Origin: Gracilibacillus salinarum
GTDB taxonomy: Bacteria; Bacillota; Bacilli; Bacillales; Amphibacillaceae
DNA: 64,000 nt
NCBI RefSeq assembly: GCF_022919575.1
Contig: NZ_CP095071.1
Location: forward strand, 930,001 to 994,000
Direction: 5' to 3'
Shown here: piece after piece, positions 41,179 through 50,860 of the stretch
Numbering within the stretch: position 1 is the first letter of the stretch
Layout of the letters: the number at the start of each line of letters is the position of its first letter
Program-made: the position numbers and the translations under genes
Notes under the pieces: generated by a model
What the model saw: the letters and a program-made list of their open reading frames with translations, nothing else
Database searches by the model: none
What the model was told of the DNA's origin: nothing

Positions 41179-42952
41179 TCGTTGTACTTAATTGTTGCAG
41201 AATCCGCTCTGCTATCGGTTTCGGAATTCCCAGCTTTGTTATCTCCTCAATGGTGGCCTGTTCAATTTCTTTGATTGACTTAAAATGTGTAAGGAGCGTT
41301 TTTTTCCGTTGTGCCCCCACTCCTTCAATTTCATCTAATTTCGAGTGAAACGCACTTTTACCTCTTAGCTGCCTGTGAAAAGTAATCGCAAAGCGGTGCA
41401 CTTCATCTTGAATACGTTGAATAAAATAAAATTCCTGTGAACGGCGGTCTAATGCTACGATCTCTGGCGGATTTCCATATAACAGTTCGCTCGTCCTATG
41501 TTTATCATCTTTCGCCAGACCACATAGTGGAATATCAAGACCGAGCTCATTTTCCAATACATCTATAGCTGCTGACATCTGTCCTTTCGACCCATCGACA
41601 AGAATTAAATCCGGAAGCGGTGCGTCCTCTTTTAATATTCTTGTATACCTTCTTCTGATAACCTCTCGCATCGTTTCGTAATCATCCGGACCTTCCACAC
41701 TTTTTATTTTGTATTTTCGATATTCTTTCTTAGCAGGCTTGCCATCTACAAAAACAACCATTGCTGAAACTGGATCTGTCCCTTGAATGTTGGAATTATC
41801 AAAGGCTTCGATCCGATGAGGTGTTTCAATGTGAAGTTTCTCACCCAGACTTTCCACCGCTCGTATTGTACGTTCTTCGTTCCGTTCAATTAAACTGAAT
41901 TTCTCCTGCAGGGCTATTTCTGCATTCTTTCCTGCGAGTTCTACTAATTCTTTCTTTCTCCCCCGCATAGGGATGTGAACGTCGACTTCCAGTAACTCTT
42001 TTAACAGCTCTGTATCAGTTGCAAGCGGCACAAGGATCTGTTTCGGTTTCGGATGATGATGGTGCAAATAGAAACTACCAATAAAGCTGATAAACGTTTC
42101 CTGTGCTTCATCAAAAAACGGAAAAATCGAAATGTCCCTTTCGATTAACTTCCCTTGGCGAATAAAAAAGACTTGTACACACATCCAGCCTTTATCATAA
42201 CTGTAATGGAATACGTCACGATTAACCTGGTCATTCATCGTCATTTTCTGCTGTTCCATCACTGATTCAATATGCTGAATCATATCACGAAATTCTTTGG
42301 CCCGCTCAAAATTTAAGTCTTCGGACGCTGCCAGCATTTTTTCCTGTAAATCATTTTTGATTGCCTTATGCCCACCATTTAGGAAGCTGACGATTTCCTG
42401 TGTGATTTTTTGATAATCTTCTTTCGATGGTGGATCATCAGCACATGCCAGACATTGATGCATGTGATAATAGAGACAGTGGCGGCCTTTCGGATTATTA
42501 CATTTACGTAATGGATATAATCTGTCCAGCAATTTCTTGGTTTCTCTTGCTGCAAGAACATTGGGATATGGACCGAAGTATTTTCCTTTATCCTTTTTCA
42601 CTTTTCTCGTAATAATAAGGCGTGGATGCCTTTCGTTCGTTATTTTCAAGAAAGGATAGGACTTATCGTCTTTCAATAATACGTTATACTTCGGATCGTA
42701 TTTCTTAATCAAGTTCATTTCCAGTATCAATGCTTCTATTTCGGAACTTGTCACGATATATTCAAAGTCTTTTATTTCACGAACAAGTCGTTGTGTTTTT
42801 TGATCATTGGCACCTATAAAATAAGAACGAACCCGATTTCGAAGCAATTTGGACTTCCCGACATAAATTACCGTGCCATGCTTATCCTTCATTAAGTAAC
42901 ATCCCGGCTGCGTTGGCAACACAGCTAACTTTTCTCTTATATTCTCCTCCAA
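41174..42952 (-). CDS. uvrC: Excinuclease ABC subunit C
   Basis: 592 aa, TTG start with GGGAGGTG 8 bases upstream. N-terminal GIY-YIG nuclease ([20 protein letters not shown]), UVR motif near 195-230, RNase H-like nuclease ([31 protein letters not shown]), C-terminal helix-hairpin-helix ([19 protein letters not shown]). Makes both incisions in nucleotide excision repair. Confidence 0.97.
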   Translation of the reverse strand: MEENIREKLAVLPTQPGCYLMKDKHGTVIYVGKSKLLRNRVRSYFIGANDQKTQRLVREIKDFEYIVTSSEIEALILEMNLIKKYDPKYNVLLKDDKSYPFLKITNERHPRLIITRKVKKDKGKYFGPYPNVLAARETKKLLDRLYPLRKCNNPKGRHCLYYHMHQCLACADDPPSKEDYQKITQEIVSFLNGGHKAIKNDLQEKMLAASEDLNFERAKEFRDMIQHIESVMEQQKMTMNDQVNRDVFHYSYDKGWMCVQVFFIRQGKLIERDISIFPFFDEAQETFISFIGSFYLHHHHPKPKQILVPLATDTELLKELLEVDVHIPMRGRKKELVELAGKNAEIALQEKFSLIERNEERTIRAVESLGEKLHIETPHRIEAFDNSNIQGTDPVSAMVVFVDGKPAKKEYRKYKIKSVEGPDDYETMREVIRRRYTRILKEDAPLPDLILVDGSKGQMSAAIDVLENELGLDIPLCGLAKDDKHRTSELLYGNPPEIVALDRRSQEFYFIQRIQDEVHRFAITFHRQLRGKSAFHSKLDEIEGVGAQRKKTLLTHFKSIKEIEQATIEEITKLGIPKPIAERILQQLSTTN

Positions 42953-43035
42953 TTTCTCACCTCCCGACTACCATCTTCTCTCCGAAAAGAATCCCTCATT
43001 ACAGCAACTGCTATAACAAGGGATTCGACCATTCC

Positions 43036-43350
43036 TTATGCATGTTTGTTGATAATTTCAACAAGTGCTTCTTTCGGCTGGTAGCCTACAACTTGCTCAA
43101 CTACTTCACCGTCTTTGAAAAGAAGAAGTGTAGGGATACTCATTACTCCGTATTTACCAGCTGTTTCTTGGTTTTCATCCACGTCCAGTTTTACGATTTT
43201 AACCGTATCGCTCATTTCTCCATCTATTTCTTCTAGCACTGGTGCGATCATTTTACAAGGTCCACACCAAGTAGCCCAAAAGTCTGCTAACACTAATCCC
43301 TCACTAGTTTCATTACTAAAAGTTCCATCATTAGCTGCTACGATTGCCAT
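43036..43350 (-). CDS. trxA: Thioredoxin
   Basis: 104 aa with the redox site [11 protein letters not shown] and the cis-Pro loop [12 protein letters not shown]. General disulfide reductant. GGAGG before the start. In B. subtilis etfBA lies between mutS2 and trxA; here they are absent. Confidence 0.97.
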   Translation of the reverse strand: MAIVAANDGTFSNETSEGLVLADFWATWCGPCKMIAPVLEEIDGEMSDTVKIVKLDVDENQETAGKYGVMSIPTLLLFKDGEVVEQVVGYQPKEALVEIINKHA

Positions 43351-43454
43351 TTATAATTCCTCCTTTATTATTCCAAGTTCCTAACAAGTATAACATTGAC
43401 AAAAAAATCATTCTAATACTTTGCTTAATGCTATCATATGACAGCCAGTCAAAA

Positions 43455-43535
43455 CTATACCGAGGTTACGTAATAGATACCAACCGCCATAAACAGGATC
43501 GCAATAACGAGTAATACATAAGCTAAAGTCTTCAC
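43455..43535 (-). CDS. Candidate small membrane peptide (26 aa) after the DUF350 gene
   Basis: MKTLAYVLLVIAILFMAVGI then YYVTSV, GTG start with AAGGGAG 7 bases upstream, 12 bases after the stop of the DUF350 gene. One transmembrane helix. Same orientation and likely same mRNA. Not recognised. Confidence 0.55.
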   Translation of the reverse strand: MKTLAYVLLVIAILFMAVGIYYVTSV

Positions 43536-43547
43536 AAGTCCACTCCC

Positions 43548-43952
43548 TTACTGGATGCTTGAACCGATCACATAAGATAAACCAACGGAAATGACAAGTG
43601 ATATGAAACCAACTGCACGGTTATCATTGGCGATTTCCTGGTCGATTTTATACGTTGGGGTCAAAAATTCGAAAATAAAATAGCCGAATAATAATAGTAA
43701 AAATCCGAAGCCACCCCAGGCAATACTCTGCAGAATGGTATCATTATGCTCAATGGAGTAGCGGAAAATATTCGCTATCCCGAAGATCTTCCCACCAGTA
43801 GCCATCGCAACACTTAAATTACCTTTTTTAATTTCATCCCAATTTTTGTAGGACGTTACAAGCTCAAATACAACAAGAAACACAATCAAACATAAAATCG
43901 CGACACTGTATCTGGCTGCAGTCTCCACAAACACATTCTCCCAAAAGTTCAT
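43548..43952 (-). CDS. yshE: DUF350 membrane protein YshE
   Basis: 134 aa with four membrane segments in two repeated halves (VAILCLIVFLVVFELVTSYK; GGFGFLLLLFGYFIFEFLTP; NRAVGFISLVISVGLSYVIG), typical of DUF350. Located right after mutS2 as in Bacillus. Function unknown. Confidence 0.88.
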   Translation of the reverse strand: MNFWENVFVETAARYSVAILCLIVFLVVFELVTSYKNWDEIKKGNLSVAMATGGKIFGIANIFRYSIEHNDTILQSIAWGGFGFLLLLFGYFIFEFLTPTYKIDQEIANDNRAVGFISLVISVGLSYVIGSSIQ

Positions 43953-43966
43953 ATTCCAGTCTCCTC

Positions 43967-46321
43967 CTATCTCAATTCTAGAACCGTAACACCTAGACCA
44001 CCTTCACCCATATCACCATCTCTGGAATTGGCGATTTTGGAATGTTTGCGGGCAAAAGTCTGCACACCTTTTCTTAGTGCTCCTGTACCCTTCCCGTGAA
44101 TAATGGATACTTTGCTGTATCCTGCTAACAGGGCGTCATCGATGTATTTCTCTAATTGATTAAGAGCATCTTCATAACGTTCGCCACGAAGATCTAATTC
44201 TGGCTTTACGTGATACTGGGAACCCCGAACAGTAGCTAAAGGTTTTTCCATTACTGGTTCATCCCGTTTGATGAACAGCAAATCTTTTCTTTTTGCTTTC
44301 ATCTTCATGATGCCGACTTGAACTTGAAATTCGTTTTTACCTGTCTGTTCAATAATAGAACCTTTCTGATCTAACGATAACAGACGGACTTCATCGCCTG
44401 GCTGGAGCGTTTTGGCTTTTGCTTCATCGAAGACAGGTTCTTGTTTTTTCTGTTTCTTCGTTAATTCTGGCTGGGCTTCATCCAGCAATTTTCTAGCTTC
44501 GATCCATTCATGTTCTTTGATTTCAGCTGCAGACTGCATGTTGCGAATTTCGGATACAATGAATTCTGCTTCCTCTCTTGCTTTTGTCACAGCTTTCTCT
44601 GCTTTTTCTTCTGCTTTTTTGTATAGAGATTCGCGTTCTTGCTCAAATTGCTGCCATTTCTTTTCTAATTCTTGTTTGAGCTGAACGGCTTCTTCTAATA
44701 ATTCATGAGCATCGTCGTAATCTGTTTCGGCTTTTCTTCTGGAATCTTCCAACGATGCAATCATGTTCTCGACACTCTTCGAATCGGTACCAATATGACC
44801 TTTCGCCTCTTCAATAACACCCTCAGATAATCCAAGTCTTTTCGAAATCTCGAAGGCATTACTCCGTCCTGGCACACCGATTAACAATCGGTATGTCGGC
44901 TTCAATGTCTGTACATCAAACTCAACAGAGGCATTAATAACACCTTCACGATTATATCCATATGCTTTTAATTCCGGATAATGAGTCGTTGCAATGACAT
45001 TTGCCTTCCGTTCAATGACATGGTCCAGAATTGACATCGCAAGGGCTGCCCCTTCCTGCGGATCAGTCCCTGCCCCTAATTCGTCAAACAGGATTAGCGA
45101 ACGGCGATCAAACTGTGCCAGGATATCCACAATATTTGTCATGTGAGAGGAGAAGGTACTCAGACTCTGCTCAATCGATTGTTCGTCTCCAATATCGGCG
45201 AAAACGTCCGAGAACACTGCCATTTCACATCCGTCCTGTGCAGGAACCTGCAAGCCCGATTGTGCCATCAGTGTACAAATCCCTACCATTTTTAAGGTGA
45301 CAGTTTTACCACCTGTATTCGGTCCTGTAATAACTATTGCCGTATAATCCTCACCAAGTGCAACGTCATTGGCCACCACTTCACTAGCGTCAAGCAATGG
45401 ATGACGAGCCTGCTTCATTTTGATTACACCTTGATCATTCATCGTTGGACGACTTGCTTTCATCTGATGACTTAATTTTGCCCGTGCTACGATGAAATCA
45501 ATAGCTGCTAAAGCTTCTACATTTGTCATCAGAAAACTTTCATCTTCAGCAATTCGGATCGATAAATCTTTCAAAATCCGTTCAATCTCTCTTTTCTCTT
45601 CCACACGAGCCGCTTGCAGTTCATTATTTATTTCAACAACAGATTGCGGCTCCATAAACAGTGTCTGTCCAGAAGCAGACTGATCGTGAACGATGCCGCC
45701 GATGGCAGAGCGGTACTCCTGTTTAACTGGTAATACGTAACGGTCATTTCGAATTGTGATAATCGCATCAGATAACATTTTTGCCTTTGTCTTTGTAAAA
45801 TTATCTAACCGATCCCGCACCTTATTCTCATTGGTTCTGATTTTAGAACGTAAGCCGCGCAATTTATCCGACGCACCGTCCATCATGTGCCCATGTTCAT
45901 CGATACAGCTTTTTATTTCACGTTCGAGTTCATTTAATGGCACAATTTGCTCCGATAATTCCTGTAAAATCGGAATGTCCACATCTTCTAAATGATCGAT
46001 AAAATGCTTAAGCTGTTTACCTCCATAGATAGTGCTTGCCACATCGAGACATTCATTAGTGGATAGAATACCGCCAATTACCGCACGTTTAACACTCGGT
46101 TTGATGTCAACAATTCCACCTAATGGAACATGACCTTTCAAGCGAATAACATGATAGGCTTCATCGGTCTCATCCTGCCATCTAACTACCTGATCAAGTT
46201 CTGTAGCAGGATGCAGCTTGCGCACTTTCTCCTTCCCTAAGGAAGACGCTGCTAATTCCGATAGCTGCTCAAGCAATTTATGAAATTCTAATATTCTAAG
46301 AATTCGTTTATTCATTAACAT
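43967..46321 (-). CDS. mutS2: MutS2 endonuclease
   Basis: 784 aa. MutS-type ATPase: Walker [13 protein letters not shown], Walker [18 protein letters not shown] long coiled coil (about 510-620), a KOW-like region, and a C-terminal Smr nuclease domain ([31 protein letters not shown]). Suppresses homologous recombination and in Bacillus also rescues collided ribosomes. No mismatch-recognition domain. Confidence 0.96.
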   Translation of the reverse strand: MLMNKRILRILEFHKLLEQLSELAASSLGKEKVRKLHPATELDQVVRWQDETDEAYHVIRLKGHVPLGGIVDIKPSVKRAVIGGILSTNECLDVASTIYGGKQLKHFIDHLEDVDIPILQELSEQIVPLNELEREIKSCIDEHGHMMDGASDKLRGLRSKIRTNENKVRDRLDNFTKTKAKMLSDAIITIRNDRYVLPVKQEYRSAIGGIVHDQSASGQTLFMEPQSVVEINNELQAARVEEKREIERILKDLSIRIAEDESFLMTNVEALAAIDFIVARAKLSHQMKASRPTMNDQGVIKMKQARHPLLDASEVVANDVALGEDYTAIVITGPNTGGKTVTLKMVGICTLMAQSGLQVPAQDGCEMAVFSDVFADIGDEQSIEQSLSTFSSHMTNIVDILAQFDRRSLILFDELGAGTDPQEGAALAMSILDHVIERKANVIATTHYPELKAYGYNREGVINASVEFDVQTLKPTYRLLIGVPGRSNAFEISKRLGLSEGVIEEAKGHIGTDSKSVENMIASLEDSRRKAETDYDDAHELLEEAVQLKQELEKKWQQFEQERESLYKKAEEKAEKAVTKAREEAEFIVSEIRNMQSAAEIKEHEWIEARKLLDEAQPELTKKQKKQEPVFDEAKAKTLQPGDEVRLLSLDQKGSIIEQTGKNEFQVQVGIMKMKAKRKDLLFIKRDEPVMEKPLATVRGSQYHVKPELDLRGERYEDALNQLEKYIDDALLAGYSKVSIIHGKGTGALRKGVQTFARKHSKIANSRDGDMGEGGLGVTVLELR

Positions 46322-46433
46322 GATCCTCCATTAATTTGTGTTATGCATTTGCTTCATGTAGTTCGGATATATTTCTTCTGATTTCTGAAGAATAATTTGT
46401 AAAAGCTGCTATTCCTTATTATAACAGCAGATT

Positions 46434-48149
46434 TTATTTAGTCTCTAGCCATTCACGTAATTGCTCTGCTGTCCAAGTATTTACGACTGTTTCTTTTCTT
46501 AATTTACCTCGTCTTGCCGTACCTACACCAGTCTTCATATCTTCAAGCATCTGAAAGCTGTGCGCATCGGTATTAATTGCAATTTTCACGCCTTTTTCCT
46601 GAGCAAGCTCAACCCATTTCGCAGCGAGATCCAATCGATTTGGATTAGCATTCAACTCAAGGATCGTGTTCGTATCTTTTGCTTCATTTATCAACCATTC
46701 CACGTCTACCGCATATCCATCCCTTCTTCCGATTAAACGGCCTGTAGGGTGGGCGATCATATCGACATGTGGGTTGTGCAACGCTTGAAGCAATCGTTGA
46801 TGAATCTTTTCCTGTGATTGTTGAAAGCTAGAATGTATGGAAGCAATAACGAAATCAAGCTCTTGCAGCATATCATCTTCGAAATCCAATTTCCCATCTG
46901 GGAGAATATCCATTTCAATGCCTGCAAAGAGATGGATATCTGAATGTCTAGCTTGCACCTGTTCGATTTCTTTCCGTTGCAGTCGCAATCGTTCTTCATT
47001 TAACCCGTTCGCTACTCGTAAAAACTTCGAATGATCGGTAATAGCGATATAATCATATCCTTTTTCTTGGGCACGATTTACCATCTCTTCAATCGATTGC
47101 GCGCCATCACTCCATGTCGTATGCATGTGTAAATCTCCACGAACCGATTCGAGATCTACCAGTTCAATCTCGGACTTCGCTAAATCAAGTTCGTCTTTTC
47201 CCTCCCGAATTTCAGGTGGAATATAATGCAAACCAAAACTTTGGTAAAATGCTTGTTCGGAATCGAATGTTTCTGTTTCTCCTGATTCCACATCTTCTAC
47301 TCCATATTCGCTAATTTTCTTACCTTGTGCTTTCGCTAATTGCCGCATTAATACATTGTGATCCTTTGATCCGGTAAAATGATGCAATGTCGTCGCGAAT
47401 TCCTGATTGGTAACCAAGCGAAAATCAACACTAATATCATAACGTCCTTCTACTACTATGGACACTTTTGTTTCGCCAGCTGCAATCGTGTCAATTCGAG
47501 ATTCGAAGGCTAGTAATTGCTCCCGAACCTTTTCTGGACTATCTGTCGCAATAATAAAATCAAGATCCTTTACTGTTTCACGTGAGCGCCTCATACTTCC
47601 AGCAATGGAAAAGCGTGAAATTTCTGTAATAGAAGCTAAGAATTGTTCGATTTGCTCTGCAACACTTGTTACACCAGATACTGGTAACCGCTCAGGACGT
47701 ACACCAATATTATTCAATGCTTCCATTATTTTTTCTTCCGTTTTTTTACCGAATCCTTTTAGTACTTGGATTTCTCCGTTCTCACAAGCTTTTCTTAACG
47801 TCTGCTCATCAATTACGTTCAGCTCATGATAGAGCTTAGCGAGCTTCTTTCCACCTAATCCTTGCAGGTTTAAAAGCGGAATCAGTCCTGCAGGCACAGC
47901 TTTTTCTAATTGTTGTAACGTGTCAGATTCACCATTTGTCACAAATTCTGTGATAACACTAGCTGTTCCTTTACCCACTCCTTGCAGTTTCGTAAAATCA
48001 TCGATTTCTGCTAATGAGCGATCGTCACGTTCTAATGCTGATGCTGCTTTTCGATAAGCGGAAATTTTAAAAGGATTTTCTCCTTTTAATTCAAGGTAAG
48101 TAGCAATTTTTTCTAATAATTTTATGACGTCTTTTTTGTTCACGGTCAT
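46434..48149 (-). CDS. polX: Family X DNA polymerase with PHP domain
   Basis: 571 aa from ATG 48149 (MTVNKKDVIKLLEKIATYLE), chosen for GAGGGG upstream. N-terminal helix-hairpin-helix domain (residues 1-150), nucleotidyltransferase centre GSMRRSRETVKDLDFIIAT, C-terminal PHP domain DLHMHTTWSDGAQSIEEMVN with 3'-5' exonuclease/AP-endonuclease role. Base-excision repair. YshC of B. subtilis. Confidence 0.95.
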   Translation of the reverse strand: MTVNKKDVIKLLEKIATYLELKGENPFKISAYRKAASALERDDRSLAEIDDFTKLQGVGKGTASVITEFVTNGESDTLQQLEKAVPAGLIPLLNLQGLGGKKLAKLYHELNVIDEQTLRKACENGEIQVLKGFGKKTEEKIMEALNNIGVRPERLPVSGVTSVAEQIEQFLASITEISRFSIAGSMRRSRETVKDLDFIIATDSPEKVREQLLAFESRIDTIAAGETKVSIVVEGRYDISVDFRLVTNQEFATTLHHFTGSKDHNVLMRQLAKAQGKKISEYGVEDVESGETETFDSEQAFYQSFGLHYIPPEIREGKDELDLAKSEIELVDLESVRGDLHMHTTWSDGAQSIEEMVNRAQEKGYDYIAITDHSKFLRVANGLNEERLRLQRKEIEQVQARHSDIHLFAGIEMDILPDGKLDFEDDMLQELDFVIASIHSSFQQSQEKIHQRLLQALHNPHVDMIAHPTGRLIGRRDGYAVDVEWLINEAKDTNTILELNANPNRLDLAAKWVELAQEKGVKIAINTDAHSFQMLEDMKTGVGTARRGKLRKETVVNTWTAEQLREWLETK

Positions 48150-48211
48150 GATTATTCCCCTCACTTTACAGATAAATACCCTTGCTGTCTGTCGTTGCAA
48201 GGGCATATGTA

Positions 48212-48763
48212 CTACTCCTTATGAAATGGATCACTTTCAAACCAATAACTCGTCAATTTCTCTGATAATACTGGTGTATGTTCAATAATCGAAGTGGCAA
48301 TGCCTGAATGATCAATCATTGTCTGAATATGTGACACAGGAGCCAATGCTAATATATATAGTGCAACAAAAATAAGCAAATAAACTTCAATAAATCCTAA
48401 TACCGCACCTAACCAGCTGTTAATCAAACGCAAGAACGGTAAATCAGCAACAAAATCAAGCATGGTTGCGATGATTTGCAGAATAATTTTGCTCACAAAA
48501 AATAGAGCACCAAATGCAATAGCATTATAATAAGCCGTTTCTAAAGGGACAGTTTCCAAGAAAACAGCCCATGACGAATCCGACATAATTTCCGGATATG
48601 GAATCCATAACTCAAGATTGGACGCCAAATCATCATAATAAGTAGCTGCTACAATAAAAGCAACAATAAATCCAGTTAAATGAAGAACTTGCAGGATAAA
48701 TCCTCTCCTCATTCCAACAAGTACTCCAATAATAAATAAAACAATCAATATTAAATTCACCAT
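48212..48763 (-). CDS. yshB: CvpA-family membrane protein YshB
   Basis: 183 aa, four membrane segments (LILIVLFIIGVLVGMRRGFI; VFLETVPLETAYYNAIAFGA; GFIEVYLLIFVALYILALAP). CvpA/colicin V production family; role unclear. Between zapA and polX as in Bacillus. Confidence 0.9.
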   Translation of the reverse strand: MVNLILIVLFIIGVLVGMRRGFILQVLHLTGFIVAFIVAATYYDDLASNLELWIPYPEIMSDSSWAVFLETVPLETAYYNAIAFGALFFVSKIILQIIATMLDFVADLPFLRLINSWLGAVLGFIEVYLLIFVALYILALAPVSHIQTMIDHSGIATSIIEHTPVLSEKLTSYWFESDPFHKE

Positions 48764-48770
48764 GATAATG

Positions 48771-49034
48771 CTATTCCTCTTTCTCCTCTAGTAATTTTTG
48801 TAACACATCAAATTCTTCTTTTAACTTTATGTAATCATTCATGGTATTAACCGCTGTTAATACTGCTAAATTAGTAGTGTCCAAAGATTTATTAACCTCA
48901 TGTATTTCACGCATTTTTTCATCGACTAGACTAGCGACTATGCGTACTTGTTCATTTTTTTCATTTCCTACTATGTTGTAGGATCTACCATATATATCAA
49001 CGGTGGTCCGTGCTTTTTCTGGTTGGGACACCAT
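48771..49034 (-). CDS. zapA: Cell division protein ZapA
   Basis: 87 aa from ATG 49034 (MVSQPEKARTTVDIYGRSYN), with AGAAGGGGG upstream; a longer frame adds non-conserved residues. N-terminal globular head and C-terminal coiled coil (KLKEEFDVLQKLLEEKEE). Bundles FtsZ filaments at the Z ring. Confidence 0.93.
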   Translation of the reverse strand: MVSQPEKARTTVDIYGRSYNIVGNEKNEQVRIVASLVDEKMREIHEVNKSLDTTNLAVLTAVNTMNDYIKLKEEFDVLQKLLEEKEE

Positions 49035-49152
49035 GATTCCCCCTTCTAGACAAATAACCTTAAAATTAATATTAACATGAAGCATTCAATTAGAAAACTA
49101 TTCTGATAAAACCATTCCTGTTATACTTATTATAGAAAATAAGAAAGGACGA

Positions 49153-50100
49153 ATGCTAGTGTCAACTATTGTTTTACAGATTACTAAAAAAGATTTACCC
49201 AAGCTAAAAGATTATTACGTAGATTATATTACCAAAGTTCCGGCGAATAGTCTTTTCTTAGCTAAATTTAATAATGTCACGATTACTGCCTATCATTCTG
49301 GTAAAGTCATGTTTCAGGGACAGCAAGCTGTTACCGAATCGAATAAATGGCAAAAACTCGCGACAAATACAAAGGGATCCTCTCGTGGTCAAGGTTCTGT
49401 TAACGAACATGATTATATGCCGCCGGATACTTTATTCCGCTCTGCCCATATAGGCACAGATGAAGCGGGCACAGGAGATTATTTCGGTCCGATCACGGTA
49501 AGTGCTGTCTATGTACCTGAAGAAAAAATCGGATTACTGAAATCCTTAGGTATCACCGATTCCAAAACACTAACAGATGATCGTATCCGTGTGCTAGCAA
49601 AGGAGCTCGTAAAAGAGAAAATTCCTTACACGTTAATGACATTACATAATGACAAGTACAATCAACTGCAAAAGAAAAGCTGGAATCAAGGAAAGATGAA
49701 AGCTATGCTTCATCAGCACGCGATTCAAAAACTGCTAAAGAAAATGGAAGCAGCTCCAGATGCGGGCATTCTTATCGATCAGTTTTGCCAGCCGTCTTCC
49801 TATATCAAACATATTAAGCAGGAAGGCATAAAATTAGAAAAGCAGACCTACTTCATGACGAAAGCAGAAAGTTATTCGACTGCTGTGGCTGCAGCCTCCA
49901 TTATCGCAAGGGCCAAATTTGTCAAAGAGATGGATAAACTGTCATCACAAGCCGGCGTAACCATTCCTAAGGGAGCTTCAAGTAAAGTGGACGAAACAGC
50001 TGCCTATTTGATAAAAAAGCATGGCTTGGCACATTTATCTTCCCTGGCAAAAATGCACTTCGCCAACACAGATAAAGCATTGAAATACGCAAAAAGATAG
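49153..50100 (+). CDS. rnhC: Ribonuclease HIII
   Basis: 315 aa. N-terminal substrate-binding domain (about 1-90) and RNase HII-type catalytic domain starting IGTDEAGTGDYFGPITVSAV (Asp, Glu), with further acidic residues in ITDSKTLTDD and GILIDQF. Removes RNA from DNA-RNA hybrids and lone ribonucleotides. Divergent from zapA, the usual Bacillus layout. Confidence 0.96.
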   Translation: MLVSTIVLQITKKDLPKLKDYYVDYITKVPANSLFLAKFNNVTITAYHSGKVMFQGQQAVTESNKWQKLATNTKGSSRGQGSVNEHDYMPPDTLFRSAHIGTDEAGTGDYFGPITVSAVYVPEEKIGLLKSLGITDSKTLTDDRIRVLAKELVKEKIPYTLMTLHNDKYNQLQKKSWNQGKMKAMLHQHAIQKLLKKMEAAPDAGILIDQFCQPSSYIKHIKQEGIKLEKQTYFMTKAESYSTAVAAASIIARAKFVKEMDKLSSQAGVTIPKGASSKVDETAAYLIKKHGLAHLSSLAKMHFANTDKALKYAKR

Positions 50101-50307
50101 ATTAACACCAACCACATAAATGAAATGATTTTGTCAAATGCCTTTAGAAGTCAATTAGGCTTTCCTTTCTTATAAGAAAAATTGGGTTTGTTCACCCGGT
50201 GCTAACTAACAAAATTATATTCAGCAACCCATAATATGGATTATGTAAAGTGGAGTTGTATATCAATGTGGTGATTTTGATATACAATATGTACTTAGCA
50301 AAGCTCC
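50101..50307. other. Intergenic region after rnhC
   Basis: No gene. Carries the repeat-associated module GGATTATGTAA.GTGGA.TTGT (about 50238-50258), also near 20397-20415. Confidence 0.4.
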
Positions 50308-50480
50308 GGAAATAGGCTCCGCGTCCTGTGTGGCACGGCTTCAGCTAGGCTACTACTTGAACTACTTCTTTGCTGCCTTGTGCCGAGGAAGCTCACTTCA
50401 AAGCGTTACTTGCAGAGACAGGCACAAATGAAGTGGATCTTCAGCTCGTGCTGATCCCACGGGAGTCTCCGCCTATTTCC
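50308..50480. repeat. TIR-bounded structured repeat, full copy 3 (inverse orientation)
   Basis: 173 bp between GGAAATAGGC (50308-50317) and GCCTATTTCC (50471-50480), reverse-complementary in orientation to the copy at 20696. Adjacent flank CTTAAGGGAAGTGCTACAAC matches the others. Confidence 0.85.
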
Positions 50481-50625
50481 TACGCTTAAGGGAAGTGCTA
50501 CAACGATTGGAACAGCAAAGAGCAGTGGTTCCTAGCATTACGTTATTCAAAAGCTGATATTTATGGTTCACTCAATATGCTAACAATCAATTCCAAAAGT
50601 TGTAGAGCACCTACCTTAGCAGAGG

Positions 50626-50663
50626 TCAACCACGGAGACTCCTGCAGGAAGCGGAGTGGTTGG
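50626..50663. repeat. Minimal TIR repeat, second subfamily (38 bp)
   Basis: TCAACCACGGAGACTCC ... GCGGAGTGGTTGG: the ends of the second subfamily joined with almost no interior. Near-palindromic. Confidence 0.8.
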
Positions 50664-50819
50664 CCGAAGCGGCATCCCAGTACATTAAATATTTCAATAT
50701 GGATACTTGGCTAGCGATGGCTAGTTTACATAACCCTTATTATAGGAACTCAGCTTCATGTTCAATATGACTACTGCTGTGACTGCACTTTTTATGCTTT
50801 CTTTACTGATAAAAAAGAG

Positions 50820-50859
50820 AAAAAGGCTGCATACTTTATCAAAAGTTGCAGCCTTTTTG
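50820..50859 (-). terminator. pheST terminator
   Basis: AAAGGCTGCA ... TGCAGCCTTT stem; minus-strand TTTTTCTCTTTTTT tail. Confidence 0.85.
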
Positions 50860-50860
50860 T

